A stretch of DNA of 38,193 nt from Gammaproteobacteria bacterium (GTDB lineage: Bacteria > Pseudomonadota > Gammaproteobacteria > Steroidobacterales > Steroidobacteraceae). The stretch is from positions 1-38,193 of the forward strand of contig JANYLH010000009.1 of the NCBI GenBank assembly GCA_025357915.1, in the 5' to 3' direction. The notes below the pieces were generated by a model. It was not told the DNA's origin. It saw only the letters and a list, made by a program, of their open reading frames with translations, and did no database searches. The position numbers and the translations under genes were made by a program. This document shows, piece by piece, positions 17,622-25,607 of this stretch. Numbering within the stretch: the stretch's first letter is position 1; each line of letters starts with the position of its first letter.

Positions 17622-18117
17622 CATGGAGCGGCGCCGGCTCCGCAACGAGCGGGGCGCGGCGCCCTTGGTGCGCGGTGGACTTCGCCACCATTGCGCCCAG
17701 CAGCTCATCGAGTACCGCCGCCTGGTGCGGTGTCAGGTGCGCGCCGAGCGCGCCCTGGATCGCGGGCCCGTAGACGGCCCACATGCGCCGGCGAATGCTT
17801 TTCCCCGCCGCCGTGATCACCACGACCTGCCCACGGCCATCCTGCTCATAGACGCGCCGCCCGGCGTAACCTGCATTTTCCAGCCGATCGATCAGGCGCG
17901 ACAGATTGCACTGCGAGAGCAGCAGTGCGCGCTCGAGCTCGAAGGGCCGCAGCCCGCAGGTTCCGGGCCGCTCCAGCTCGAGCAGCGCGTCGTACCACGC
18001 CAGCGGCGGCAGCCGCGCGGCCTTGAGCCGGCTCTCGATGGCGCCCTGCGCGAACTGCTGCGCCTTGACCAGGCGCGCCCATGCCCTGACCACCGTGCTG
18101 CTGGGATTCGTTGCCAT
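17530..18117 (-). CDS. MarR-family transcriptional regulator
   Basis: A 195-aa winged-helix protein. Residues about 10-145 are the MarR domain: ELERALLLSQCNLSRLIDRLENAGYAGRR (recognition helix) followed by the wing EQDGRGQVVVITAAGKSI. The last 40 or so residues are Arg/Pro-rich with no family likeness. They are encoded antisense to the 3' end of the permease gene, a 92-base convergent overlap, and look like an extension after loss of the original stop. It is divergent from doxX across a region with three dyad sites, so it most likely represses doxX and itself. Confidence 0.86.
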   Translation of the reverse strand: MATNPSSTVVRAWARLVKAQQFAQGAIESRLKAARLPPLAWYDALLELERPGTCGLRPFELERALLLSQCNLSRLIDRLENAGYAGRRVYEQDGRGQVVVITAAGKSIRRRMWAVYGPAIQGALGAHLTPHQAAVLDELLGAMVAKSTAHQGRRAPLVAEPAPLHVRPAAGSTNSPTAQRRRLRPASRRAARRPS

Positions 18118-18135
18118 GGGCCATTATGAGCTGAT

Positions 18136-18198
18136 GTATGCAACTGCATCAAGCTTGACATGTGTATGCAGTTTTATTCAAATACATGCAACTGCAAC
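18136..18198. promoter_or_regulatory. Three MarR operator-like dyads
   Basis: ATGCA-AC-TGCAT at 18138-18149 is a perfect 5+5 inverted repeat. ATGCA-AC-TGCA recurs at 18186-18196, and a half site ATGCAGTT at 18166-18173 lies between. They bracket the doxX promoter and lie upstream of marR, as expected for autoregulatory MarR sites. Binding is inferred. Confidence 0.6.
18155..18183 (+). promoter_or_regulatory. doxX sigma-70 promoter
   Basis: A perfect -35 TTGACA at 18155-18160 is followed after 17 bases by TCAAAT (four of six matches to the -10 consensus). The operator half site lies in the spacer and a full dyad begins just after the -10 box, so a bound repressor would block polymerase. Confidence 0.6.
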
Positions 18199-18213
18199 CA
18201 ATTGGAGGATCCC

Positions 18214-18627
18214 GTGAGCCAGTCCCGACAAACCGAACTTGCCGCTTTCCTGCTCCGCATCACGCTCGGGGTCATGTACCTCGCGCACGGGCTGCTGCTC
18301 AAGGTCTTCACCTTCGGCCTGGCAGGAACCGCGGGATTTTTCCAGTCCGTGGGCCTGCCGGCCTGGCTGGCCTACCTCACCACCGCCGCCGAGACCCTCG
18401 GTGGCCTGCTGCTGGTCCTCGGGGTGCAGACGCGTGTGGTCGCACTGGCGCTGATTCCGACGCTGCTTGGGGCGATCATCTGGGTGCACGCCCCCAACGG
18501 CTGGGTGTTCAGCGCCAAGGGTGGCGGCTGGGAGTACCCGGCTTTCCTGATCGTGGCGAGCATCGTGACGGCGCTGCTCGGGAGCGGCGCGTACGCGCTG
18601 ACACGCCCGGCACACGCGAGCAACTAG
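18214..18627 (+). CDS. DoxX-family membrane protein
   Basis: A 137-aa protein with four hydrophobic segments and the DoxX pattern: LRITLGVMYLAHGLLLK, FFQSVGLPAWLAYLTTAAE and ETLGGLLLVLGVQTRV. GTG 18214 has GGAGG six bases upstream; the longer frame from 18160 runs through the promoter and is rejected. DoxX relatives are linked to quinone or thiol redox stress, but their biochemical activity is mostly unknown. Divergence from marR with operator dyads suggests induction by a small, perhaps aromatic or electrophilic, ligand (inference). Confidence 0.84.
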   Translation: MSQSRQTELAAFLLRITLGVMYLAHGLLLKVFTFGLAGTAGFFQSVGLPAWLAYLTTAAETLGGLLLVLGVQTRVVALALIPTLLGAIIWVHAPNGWVFSAKGGGWEYPAFLIVASIVTALLGSGAYALTRPAHASN

Positions 18628-18666
18628 GGCCTGTTCACACTTGGAACATCGATGCGGCCGGCCGTC

Positions 18667-19848
18667 TCAGTAGACGCCCAGTTCCCTGAGCGGCCGGCCG
18701 GCTGCAATACGCTCGATGCCCAATTCAGAAAGATCGAGCGTCCGGTAGGCCCCGAACGCGATCAACTCGGCCACCGCGCGGCCGACGGCGGGCGACTGCT
18801 GCAGGCCGTGGCCGCTGAAGCCGTTGGCCAGCACGAAATTACGCACTTCCGGATGGAGCCCGACAATGCCGTTCTGGTCAAAGGTGTTGTACTCGTAATG
18901 CCCGGCCCAGGCGCTGGCGACGCGGAGCGCGGCGAATGCCGGCACCCGTACGGCAAGCGCGGGCCAGACGGTTTGCTCGAAGAAGCCGTAATCGGGCTCC
19001 AGGTCAAAGGTTTCCGGATCGTTGGCCGGGTCGGGCGCCGATCCGCAGATGAAATGCGCTCCCTCGGGCCGGAACCACACGCCCGAGGCATCGCAGACCA
19101 GCGGGCACCCCGGCAGGGTTTCCGGACAGGAGACGACGAACACGTTGCGCTTGCGCGCTTGGACCGGCAGCACCAGCTGCGCCATTGCCGCGACCTGGCG
19201 CGCATGGGGTCCGGCGGCATTGACCACGGTACCCGCTGAGACGCCCACACCGCTCTTGAGCTGGACTGAATCGATCCTGCCGGCCGATCGGCTCAAGCCG
19301 ATCACCTCATCGGCCACGTATTCAACCCCGCCGGCCCGCGCCTTGTTGCGGAAGGCCTGGAGGAGCAGATACCCGTCGAACCAGCCCTCGCCTTCAAGCC
19401 CCAGACAGGCCGCGCCGAGATCGTCGGTACCGAGCCAGGGAAAGCGGCTCCGCAGTTCGTTCGGCGACAGCAGCGCGATCTTCGCGCCCAGGCTGAGCTG
19501 CAGTTCGTGATTTCGCTTCAGGACACCGACGCCCTCGGGCGGCGCGGTAATCAGGTAGCCGGCCTCGTTGACGCTGACCGGCGGCCGCGCACCATCAACA
19601 GCCAGCACTTCGCCGGCGCGGCGCAGGAACCCGATGCCGTATTGGGAGATGCGGATATTGACCGGCGTGGAGAACTGCTGGCGGATACCGCTCGCCGAGA
19701 GTGCCGACGAGGCGCGCTGGTAGCCGGGGTCGCGCTCGACCACCAGCACCGACCCGCTGAAGCCAGGCTCAGCACTCAGCGCATAGGCGATCGAACTGCC
19801 GATCGCGCCTCCGCCCACGATCACTACGTCGTACCTGCTGCGTGTCAT
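18667..19848 (-). CDS. DAO-family FAD-dependent oxidoreductase
   Basis: A 393-aa flavoprotein of the D-amino-acid oxidase/sarcosine oxidase/dimethylglycine dehydrogenase fold. The N-terminal dinucleotide motif is VVIVGGGAIGSSIAYAL, the middle has VVNAAGPHA, and the C-terminus carries NGIVGLHPEV and ANGFSGHGLQQSPAVG, which close over the flavin. It oxidises an amine or N-methyl amino acid by family; the substrate is unknown. ATG 19848 is the start where the FAD motif begins; a longer frame runs inside the LysR gene and is discarded. It lies 52 bases downstream of lysR on the same strand. The nearby methylated-amine genes make an N-methyl substrate attractive but unproven. Confidence 0.86.
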   Translation of the reverse strand: MTRSRYDVVIVGGGAIGSSIAYALSAEPGFSGSVLVVERDPGYQRASSALSASGIRQQFSTPVNIRISQYGIGFLRRAGEVLAVDGARPPVSVNEAGYLITAPPEGVGVLKRNHELQLSLGAKIALLSPNELRSRFPWLGTDDLGAACLGLEGEGWFDGYLLLQAFRNKARAGGVEYVADEVIGLSRSAGRIDSVQLKSGVGVSAGTVVNAAGPHARQVAAMAQLVLPVQARKRNVFVVSCPETLPGCPLVCDASGVWFRPEGAHFICGSAPDPANDPETFDLEPDYGFFEQTVWPALAVRVPAFAALRVASAWAGHYEYNTFDQNGIVGLHPEVRNFVLANGFSGHGLQQSPAVGRAVAELIAFGAYRTLDLSELGIERIAAGRPLRELGVY

Positions 19849-19900
19849 GGCGCAACTGTACACTGCGCGACCGACGTGAGCCTGGAACCGTGCGCTGCCC

Positions 19901-20791
19901 TCAGGCGGCGTTCCTGGCCGCGCCCAGCAACGTGCCGAGGAGCTGGTGCGGAAACCGGCGTTTCTTGACGATGGCATAGAAGCTTTCGACAACTTCTGGA
20001 ATCCGGCAGTACTCAACCAGCAATCCTGAATCCAGCTCATCGCGCACCACGACGGGCGGCACCAGGGTAATCGCGTCGCGCTCGCGGGCAAGAAGGCGCA
20101 ACATCGCCATATCGTCGACGTCGGCCAGGATGATCGGCCGGATCGCCGCGAGTTCGAGGACCCGGTCGAACGCCAGCCGGATCTCGCTGTCGAGGCTCGG
20201 CAGCAGCACGGGCTCTGTGCGCAGATCCTCGGGGAAACGAAACTTGCGCTGCGTGCGCCGGCGGCGGCGGCCAACCAGGCTCACGGGCTGTTGGTTGAGC
20301 AGATGATTGCGCAGCGATGAGCGCGCGTCCCGCGGCGCGGCGCAGTTGGCGAGAACCACGTCGACCGCATGGATCTCGAGCTGGGCAAGCAGGTCGCGCA
20401 ACGTTCCGGACCGTACGACAAGCTCCACGTCCGCCCGCCCGACCAGGGGGCGCAGGAACTCGAGCTGGAAATTGCGCGACAGGGTGGTGAGCGCACCCAC
20501 CCGCAGCACCTGCCGGTTGGCCAGGGGTCGATCCTGCAAGGTACTCAGCAATTCATCGCCGGCCTTGAATACGGTGTCGGCGTAGTCGAGCGCAATCTGC
20601 CCCGCCTCGGTCAGGAGCAACTTCCTGCCGACGCGTTCAAAGAGCGGATGTCCGACCTGGTGCTCCAGTTTCCTGATCTGCACCGAGAGTGCGGATTGCG
20701 ATACGTGCAGGCGCAGCGCCGCGCGGGTGAGGTTGCTCTCGTGTGCCACGGCCCAGAAGTAGCGCAGGTGGTTGTAGTTCAGGTTTCGCAT
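19901..20791 (-). CDS. LysR-type regulator divergent from dabB
   Basis: A 296-aa LysR regulator. The N-terminal helix-turn-helix reads NYNHLRYFWAVAHESNLTRAA then SQSALSVQIRKLE, of the NhaR-like branch, followed by a substrate-binding-type effector domain. ATG 20791 precedes NLNYNHLRYF directly; the frame could extend upstream to 20827 but would overlap the promoter region. It is divergent from dabB, and LysR genes beside dab loci control inorganic-carbon uptake in several autotrophs, so it probably activates dabBA. It may also affect the co-directional DAO gene. Confidence 0.86.
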   Translation of the reverse strand: MRNLNYNHLRYFWAVAHESNLTRAALRLHVSQSALSVQIRKLEHQVGHPLFERVGRKLLLTEAGQIALDYADTVFKAGDELLSTLQDRPLANRQVLRVGALTTLSRNFQLEFLRPLVGRADVELVVRSGTLRDLLAQLEIHAVDVVLANCAAPRDARSSLRNHLLNQQPVSLVGRRRRRTQRKFRFPEDLRTEPVLLPSLDSEIRLAFDRVLELAAIRPIILADVDDMAMLRLLARERDAITLVPPVVVRDELDSGLLVEYCRIPEVVESFYAIVKKRRFPHQLLGTLLGAARNAA

Positions 20792-20798
20792 ATCGTTC

Positions 20799-20861
20799 TT
20801 TAAAACAGAATGATACACAGCAAACAATGAATTTAAAACATGGGCAACATCCGGCTATAAA
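20799..20861 (+). promoter_or_regulatory. dabBA promoter with repeated LysR-type site
   Basis: TTAAAA at 20833-20838 and TATAAA at 20856-20861 are spaced by 17 bases, a fair sigma-70 promoter. The 9-mer TTTAAAACA occurs twice, at 20799-20807 and 20832-20840, the second covering the -35 box. This is an AT-rich island in GC-rich DNA, consistent with LysR binding between the divergent genes. Confidence 0.5.
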
Positions 20862-20898
20862 TGGCGCCGGGCCGCGTTGCGCGCGGCGGGAGAAGGCC

Positions 20899-22476
20899 GT
20901 GCCGGTTGAGCTGTTGCCGTTATTCGCGCCGCTGGCGCTGGGTGTGGGCGCCGCATGCGGATTCCTGGGAACTGGCCGCTCGCCACGCTGGGTCCTGCGG
21001 TGCGTAGCGGCGTTTTCGTTGGCCGTGCTGGCGGTGGCGGCAGTGTCGCTGATCCCCTTGGCACTGCACGGGCCAGGGACGAGCCGGCTCCTTGGCCTCG
21101 GTGGCATCGGCTTGTCAGTGCGCCTCGACGCCGTGAGCGCAGTCATGCTCGTGATGGTGGCCTTCATCGGTTGGGTTGTGCTGCGCTATGCGACAACGTA
21201 TCTGGACGGCGAGGAGCGGCAAGGGGCATTCACCGGGTGGCTTTGCCTGACGCTGGCCGCCGTCATGCTGCTGGTGCTGGCCGGCAACCTGGTGCAGTTG
21301 GTGGTCGCTTGGATCGCGACTAGCCTGTTCCTGCATCGTCTCCTGCTCTTCTATCCTGGGCGAATCGCCGCGCAGCGCGCGGCCCGCAAGAAATTCGTGT
21401 TGGCGCGCACCGCGGACCTGGCATTGATGGGAGCCGCGATACTGCTCGCCGGTGCCTACGGTACGACCGATATTGCAAGCCTCATGGCCGCGGCCCGGAT
21501 CGGCAACGGCGGAGGCCTCGCCGTGACGGCGGCCGGCCTGCTCGCGGTCGCAGCCATATTGAAGTCCGCCCAGTTCCCCACTCACGGCTGGCTGACCGAA
21601 GTGATGGAAACACCGACCCCGGTGTCCGCACTGCTGCACGCCGGGGTCATCAACGCGGGCGGGTTCCTGCTGATCCGCTTTGCAGATCTGATGCTGCTCG
21701 CACCCGGTGTGCTGGCGGCTCTCGTGATGATCGGCGGGTTTACCGCCCTGTTCGGCGGACTGGTGATGCTGACGCAGTCGGCGGTGAAGACGTCGCTGGC
21801 CTGGTCGACTGTCGCGCAGATGGGGTTCATGATCCTGGAGTGCGGCCTTGGGCTCTTCCCGCTTGCGCTGCTGCACATTGCCGCGCACTCGTTGTATAAG
21901 GCGCACGCTTTCTTGTCCTCTGGCGGAGCGGTGGAGCGGGTCGCCGAGATCCGCCGGCCAGGCCCGGTAGCGATCCCGACGGCGCGGGACGTCGGACGGG
22001 CCTTCCTCGTGGCGCTCGCGATCTATGCGCTCGTCGGCCTCGCCTTCGGGTTCCAGCACAAATCCCCCCAGTCCGTCGCGCTCGGAGCCATCCTGATATT
22101 TGGAGTCGCCTATCTGCTGGCCCAGGGGTTCGCGGATGCAGCGCCGCGCGCCTTGACCCGACGCACGGCGGTGTACGCGGTGGCGGCGTCCGTCAGCTAT
22201 TTCGCCTTGCAAGCCCTGGCCGCATGGCTGACTGCGGGGGTCCTGCCGGCTGCCCCACCCGCGGGGCCGCTTGAGTGGGCGTTGATCATCCTGGCCGTGA
22301 TCAGCTTCGGCTTGATCGCCTTCGTCCAGGCGATGTTCCCGCTTTGGGCGTACCACCCGGCCGCAGCGGGCCTGCGTGTGCACCTTGCGAACGGCTTCTA
22401 TGCGAATGCGGTGTTTGACCGGCTGCTGCATGGCTGGTCCGTGCGTACTCCAACTCCAACCCAAGTGGAGCGCTGA
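20899..22476 (+). CDS. dabB: Inorganic-carbon transporter membrane subunit DabB (NuoL-like)
   Basis: A 525-aa, largely hydrophobic protein (about 13 membrane segments) of the proton-conducting complex I NuoL/MrpA family. The diagnostic stretch is ILKSAQFPTHGWLTEVMETPTPVSALLHAG, with the lysine, histidine and glutamate of the proton path. In DAB systems DabB uses cation flux to drive CO2 hydration by DabA, accumulating bicarbonate. I start at GTG 20899, preceded by GGAGAAGG; the frame opens further upstream inside the promoter. dabA follows after three bases. Confidence 0.89.
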   Translation: MPVELLPLFAPLALGVGAACGFLGTGRSPRWVLRCVAAFSLAVLAVAAVSLIPLALHGPGTSRLLGLGGIGLSVRLDAVSAVMLVMVAFIGWVVLRYATTYLDGEERQGAFTGWLCLTLAAVMLLVLAGNLVQLVVAWIATSLFLHRLLLFYPGRIAAQRAARKKFVLARTADLALMGAAILLAGAYGTTDIASLMAAARIGNGGGLAVTAAGLLAVAAILKSAQFPTHGWLTEVMETPTPVSALLHAGVINAGGFLLIRFADLMLLAPGVLAALVMIGGFTALFGGLVMLTQSAVKTSLAWSTVAQMGFMILECGLGLFPLALLHIAAHSLYKAHAFLSSGGAVERVAEIRRPGPVAIPTARDVGRAFLVALAIYALVGLAFGFQHKSPQSVALGAILIFGVAYLLAQGFADAAPRALTRRTAVYAVAASVSYFALQALAAWLTAGVLPAAPPAGPLEWALIILAVISFGLIAFVQAMFPLWAYHPAAAGLRVHLANGFYANAVFDRLLHGWSVRTPTPTQVER

Positions 22477-22479
22477 CTC

Positions 22480-24900
22480 GTGAAGGGTCACCCTGAACCC
22501 ACCTTGACTGACGTGGAGCGACTCCATGACGCGGTGGAGCGAGCGTGCCGGGCAATCCCTCCAGCCTGGCCCCTGGCATCGAGCGTCGCGGTCAATCCGT
22601 TCCTCGGGCAAAGCGGTGAGAGTCTCGCCCAGGTGGGCGCGCGTCTTGCGCGCGTGGCAGGAGCCCCGGTCACCATGTCCCGCAGCTGGTATCAGTCTCA
22701 AATCATCGCCGGCGTCATCAGCGATGCGGATCTCACCGACGCCCTGATGGCCGCACCCGTTGATCGGCGCCCTGCCGATCTCGCTGCGCTGAAGGCCGCG
22801 GCGCTCGTCCCGACACCCATGGTCGCGGCGTTGCCGACCCTGGCCGACCTGGCGGCGCAGGCATCGGGCCTCGATTGGCCGGCGTTCATCGCTGAGCGCT
22901 TCGGCGCGTGGGCAGCGGGCTATTTCGATCAGGGCCAGGCGTTGTGGTGCGCGCCGCGCGGCACAGGAGCCTACGCAGCCTGGCGGGCGGTGGCCACACA
23001 CGATCTCACCCCCGAGATCACGGGCCTGCGGAACTTCGCCACGCACGTATCCGCAGCACCCGAGCGTGCCGAGGACGCGCTGCTCCAGGTGGTCAGCCGT
23101 CTCAATCTCGGCGCCGAGGCGATGGCGAGCTACTTCCACCAGTTGCTCATGACGCTCGGGGGCTGGGCGCAGTACGCCCGCTACCAATTGTGGCAGGCGG
23201 AACTCGCAGGAAACTCGGACGACACCCTCACGGACTTCCTGGCGATCCGGCTGATCTGGGAAGCAACCCTGTTCACTCGCTATGCCGATGATCTCTCCGC
23301 CGGGTGGGATGCGGTCAAGGCGAGCCATGCCGAGCCCGTGATCGCGTCCGCCGACCTGGTTGCCGACGCCATTCTCCAGGAAGCATCAGAGCGCGCCGCG
23401 CAGAGGGCGCTTCAGGGGATCCTCGCGCGGCCCGCGGTCGCAGCGAAGTCCACCCATCCCGCTTTTCAGGCGGTTTTCTGTATCGACGTCCGCTCAGAAG
23501 TGTTTCGCCGCGCGCTCGAAGCCGTGGACCCACGCGTTCAGACCTTCGGCTTTGCGGGCTTCTTCGGCCTGACCGTCTCGCACCGGCGCATGGCCTCGGA
23601 TGTGTCGGAACTGCGCCTGCCCGTGCTCCTCAGTCCCGCCCTCGCAAGTCGCGCCGGCGGACCCGAGCTGGCGGCCAGGGACGGGTTGGCTCGCATCAGC
23701 TCGCGCGCCACGCGGGCGTGGGGCCGGTTCAAACTCGCGGCCGTCTCCTGCTTCGCGTTCGTCGAGGCAGCCGGGCCGATATACATCGTAAAGCTCCTGG
23801 GGGACGCACTCGGGCTGCGAGGCACGCCGTTGCCGAACGATCCCGCGCCGCGTCTCGATCCGGACCCGGATCTCGAGATCCGGACGAAGTGCGCCGAGTC
23901 AGTACTGCGGGCCATGTCGCTCACGCACGGCTTCGCCCGTCTGGTCGTCCTCGCGGGTCACGGCGCCAGCGTCGTCAACAACCCCCACGCCAGTGCCCTC
24001 CATTGCGGCGCCTGCGGCGGCTATTCGGGTGAGGTGAATGCGAGACTGTTGGCCACGCTGCTGAACGACGCGGCAGTGCGCGCGAGCCTGGTGCCCCGTG
24101 GCATCGCGATTCCGGCGGATACTCTCTTCGTGGGCGCCTTGCACGATACGACCACCGACGCGATCCGACTGTATGCGGAAGACCACCCTTCGGCTGCGCA
24201 TGCGCCGGACCTTGAGCAGGCGCGGACCTGGCTCGCCGCAGCCGGCAAGGCCACGCGTAGCGAACGGGCCCTGCGCCTGCCGCGCGCAAAGGCCGCCAGC
24301 GCCATACCTGCGCGCAGCCGTGACTGGGCCGAGGTTCGGCCGGAATGGGCGCTGGCGGGCTGCAGCGCCTTCATTGCCGCGCCCCGGTCACGCACCGCAG
24401 GCAAGAGCCTCGAAGGGCGCGCGTTCCTGCACGACTACACATGGCATCAGGACCAGGGCTTCGAAGTACTCGAGCTGATCATGACCGCCCCCGTGGTCGT
24501 CGCGAGCTGGATCAGCCTGCAGTATTACGGCTCGACGGTCGCGCCGCAGGTGTTCGGGGCCGGCAATAAATTGCTGCACAACGTCACCGGCGGCATCGGT
24601 GTCGTCGAGGGCAACGGAGGCACGATGCGCGCGGGCCTGCCGTGGCAATCGGTTCACGACGGAGAGCGCTACGTCCATGAGCCACTGCGCCTGACGGTGT
24701 GCATCGAAGCCCCGCGCGCGGCGATGAGCGAGGTCCTGCGTCGGCACGCCGGCGTGCGCGCGTTGTTCGACAACCGGTGGCTGCACCTGTTCGCCCTCAA
24801 CGAGCATGGCCGGATGGCCTGGCGCTACGCTGGCGACCTGCAGTGGGTGGCGATAGAGGATACCGTCGCACCGCTGCACCAGCTGAAAGTGGCGGTCTAG
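22480..24900 (+). CDS. dabA: Inorganic-carbon transporter subunit DabA (carbonic anhydrase-like)
   Basis: An 806-aa cytoplasmic-face protein (UPF0753/DUF2309) that forms the DAB complex with DabB. The beta-carbonic-anhydrase-like zinc site is visible: Cys334 and Asp336 in CIDVRSE, His494 in AGHGAS and Cys509 in [11 protein letters not shown]. The 15-residue His-Cys spacing is as in characterised DabA. It hydrates CO2 to bicarbonate vectorially. GTG 22480 follows the dabB stop after 3 bases, with GGAG inside dabB. No Rubisco or carboxysome gene is in the window, so the bicarbonate may feed anaplerotic carboxylases or C1 assimilation (inference). Confidence 0.93.
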   Translation: MKGHPEPTLTDVERLHDAVERACRAIPPAWPLASSVAVNPFLGQSGESLAQVGARLARVAGAPVTMSRSWYQSQIIAGVISDADLTDALMAAPVDRRPADLAALKAAALVPTPMVAALPTLADLAAQASGLDWPAFIAERFGAWAAGYFDQGQALWCAPRGTGAYAAWRAVATHDLTPEITGLRNFATHVSAAPERAEDALLQVVSRLNLGAEAMASYFHQLLMTLGGWAQYARYQLWQAELAGNSDDTLTDFLAIRLIWEATLFTRYADDLSAGWDAVKASHAEPVIASADLVADAILQEASERAAQRALQGILARPAVAAKSTHPAFQAVFCIDVRSEVFRRALEAVDPRVQTFGFAGFFGLTVSHRRMASDVSELRLPVLLSPALASRAGGPELAARDGLARISSRATRAWGRFKLAAVSCFAFVEAAGPIYIVKLLGDALGLRGTPLPNDPAPRLDPDPDLEIRTKCAESVLRAMSLTHGFARLVVLAGHGASVVNNPHASALHCGACGGYSGEVNARLLATLLNDAAVRASLVPRGIAIPADTLFVGALHDTTTDAIRLYAEDHPSAAHAPDLEQARTWLAAAGKATRSERALRLPRAKAASAIPARSRDWAEVRPEWALAGCSAFIAAPRSRTAGKSLEGRAFLHDYTWHQDQGFEVLELIMTAPVVVASWISLQYYGSTVAPQVFGAGNKLLHNVTGGIGVVEGNGGTMRAGLPWQSVHDGERYVHEPLRLTVCIEAPRAAMSEVLRRHAGVRALFDNRWLHLFALNEHGRMAWRYAGDLQWVAIEDTVAPLHQLKVAV

Positions 24901-24954
24901 GACCCGCACAGGATCGCGCCCCTGGCGAAGGAAAACCCGCATTCGCGTGGCTGT

Positions 24955-24979
24955 CCGGCTGCCAGTGCGAAGCAGCCGG
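24955..24979. terminator. Hairpin between convergent dabA and BON gene
   Basis: CCGGCTGC pairs perfectly with GCAGCCGG across a 9-base loop. It lies in the 99-base gap between convergent stops and could end transcription from both sides. No T-run follows, so it is not a textbook intrinsic terminator. Confidence 0.45.
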
Positions 24980-24999
24980 CGCGGCACCCTGGGCGTGGC

Positions 25000-25503
25000 T
25001 TAACCGCTGGTGACCTTCAGTCCGGAGGTGTCGACGCTCTTAACGTCCTTGACGCTGGCGGCGACCTCCCGCACGTGATCTATGGCAGCCTGCGTGGCAA
25101 CGGTACCGGACAATGCCACGACACCGAGCGTCGTGGTGACGCCGACCTCGTAGCCCTGACTCGCGCTGTCCGCGGCCAGCTGCGACTTCACTGCAGCGGT
25201 GATCGAACTATCCGGGGCCGCGGCGTCGACCGGGGCCGCGGCTGCCGTCGCGACCTGCTCGATCGCCGGCGCCGGAGTTACGCTGAGGGCAGGAGCCACG
25301 CTGGCAACGGGTTCGGACACCGCGGCCTCAGGGAGTCCTGCTGTATAGGAGTCTGCAGTATCCTTGTTAACCTGCGGAATTCGGCGGACGCTGGCCACCT
25401 TTGGCGCTGCAAGGACTGGAGCCACACTCAGAAGCGCCACCGCGGCAATACTCGGCTTGGCAGGCGCCGCCGTGAGACGGATGCCTAGGCGGTTGCGCTG
25501 CAC
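25000..25503 (-). CDS. Exported BON-domain protein
   Basis: The C-terminal part (about the last 70 residues) is a BON domain: SSITAAVKSQLAADS, then TTLGVVALSGTVATQAAIDHV and a VKDVKSVD turn, the fold of OsmY-like periplasmic proteins that bind lipids or envelopes. The N-terminus reads RLGIRLTAAPAKPSIAAVALLSVAPVLAA, a signal peptide, followed by a long Ala/Pro/Val linker. The start is unsure: GTG 25503 gives a compact leader, with in-frame GTGs at 25527 and 25563; none has a clear ribosome site. It is convergent with dabA and divergent from the DUF1800 gene. Confidence 0.78.
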   Translation of the reverse strand: MQRNRLGIRLTAAPAKPSIAAVALLSVAPVLAAPKVASVRRIPQVNKDTADSYTAGLPEAAVSEPVASVAPALSVTPAPAIEQVATAAAAPVDAAAPDSSITAAVKSQLAADSASQGYEVGVTTTLGVVALSGTVATQAAIDHVREVAASVKDVKSVDTSGLKVTSG

Positions 25504-25607
25504 CGGAGTATCGTAGTTGCAGCGCACATGCGGGGCATTTTCTGGATACCGAGGGCGACGCACTGACCACTGGCGACGAGCGGCGCACCGAATCCGACGG
25601 CGTCGGC

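Noticed and set aside
15902-17773. 623-codon plus-strand frame parallel to the permease
   Set aside because: Alternate frame of the APC permease gene; composition is Arg-rich without hydrophobic segments.
21115-23328. 737-codon minus-strand frame across dabB and dabA
   Set aside because: Antisense of two genes with intact family motifs; the product is His/Arg/Gln-rich with no recognisable domain.
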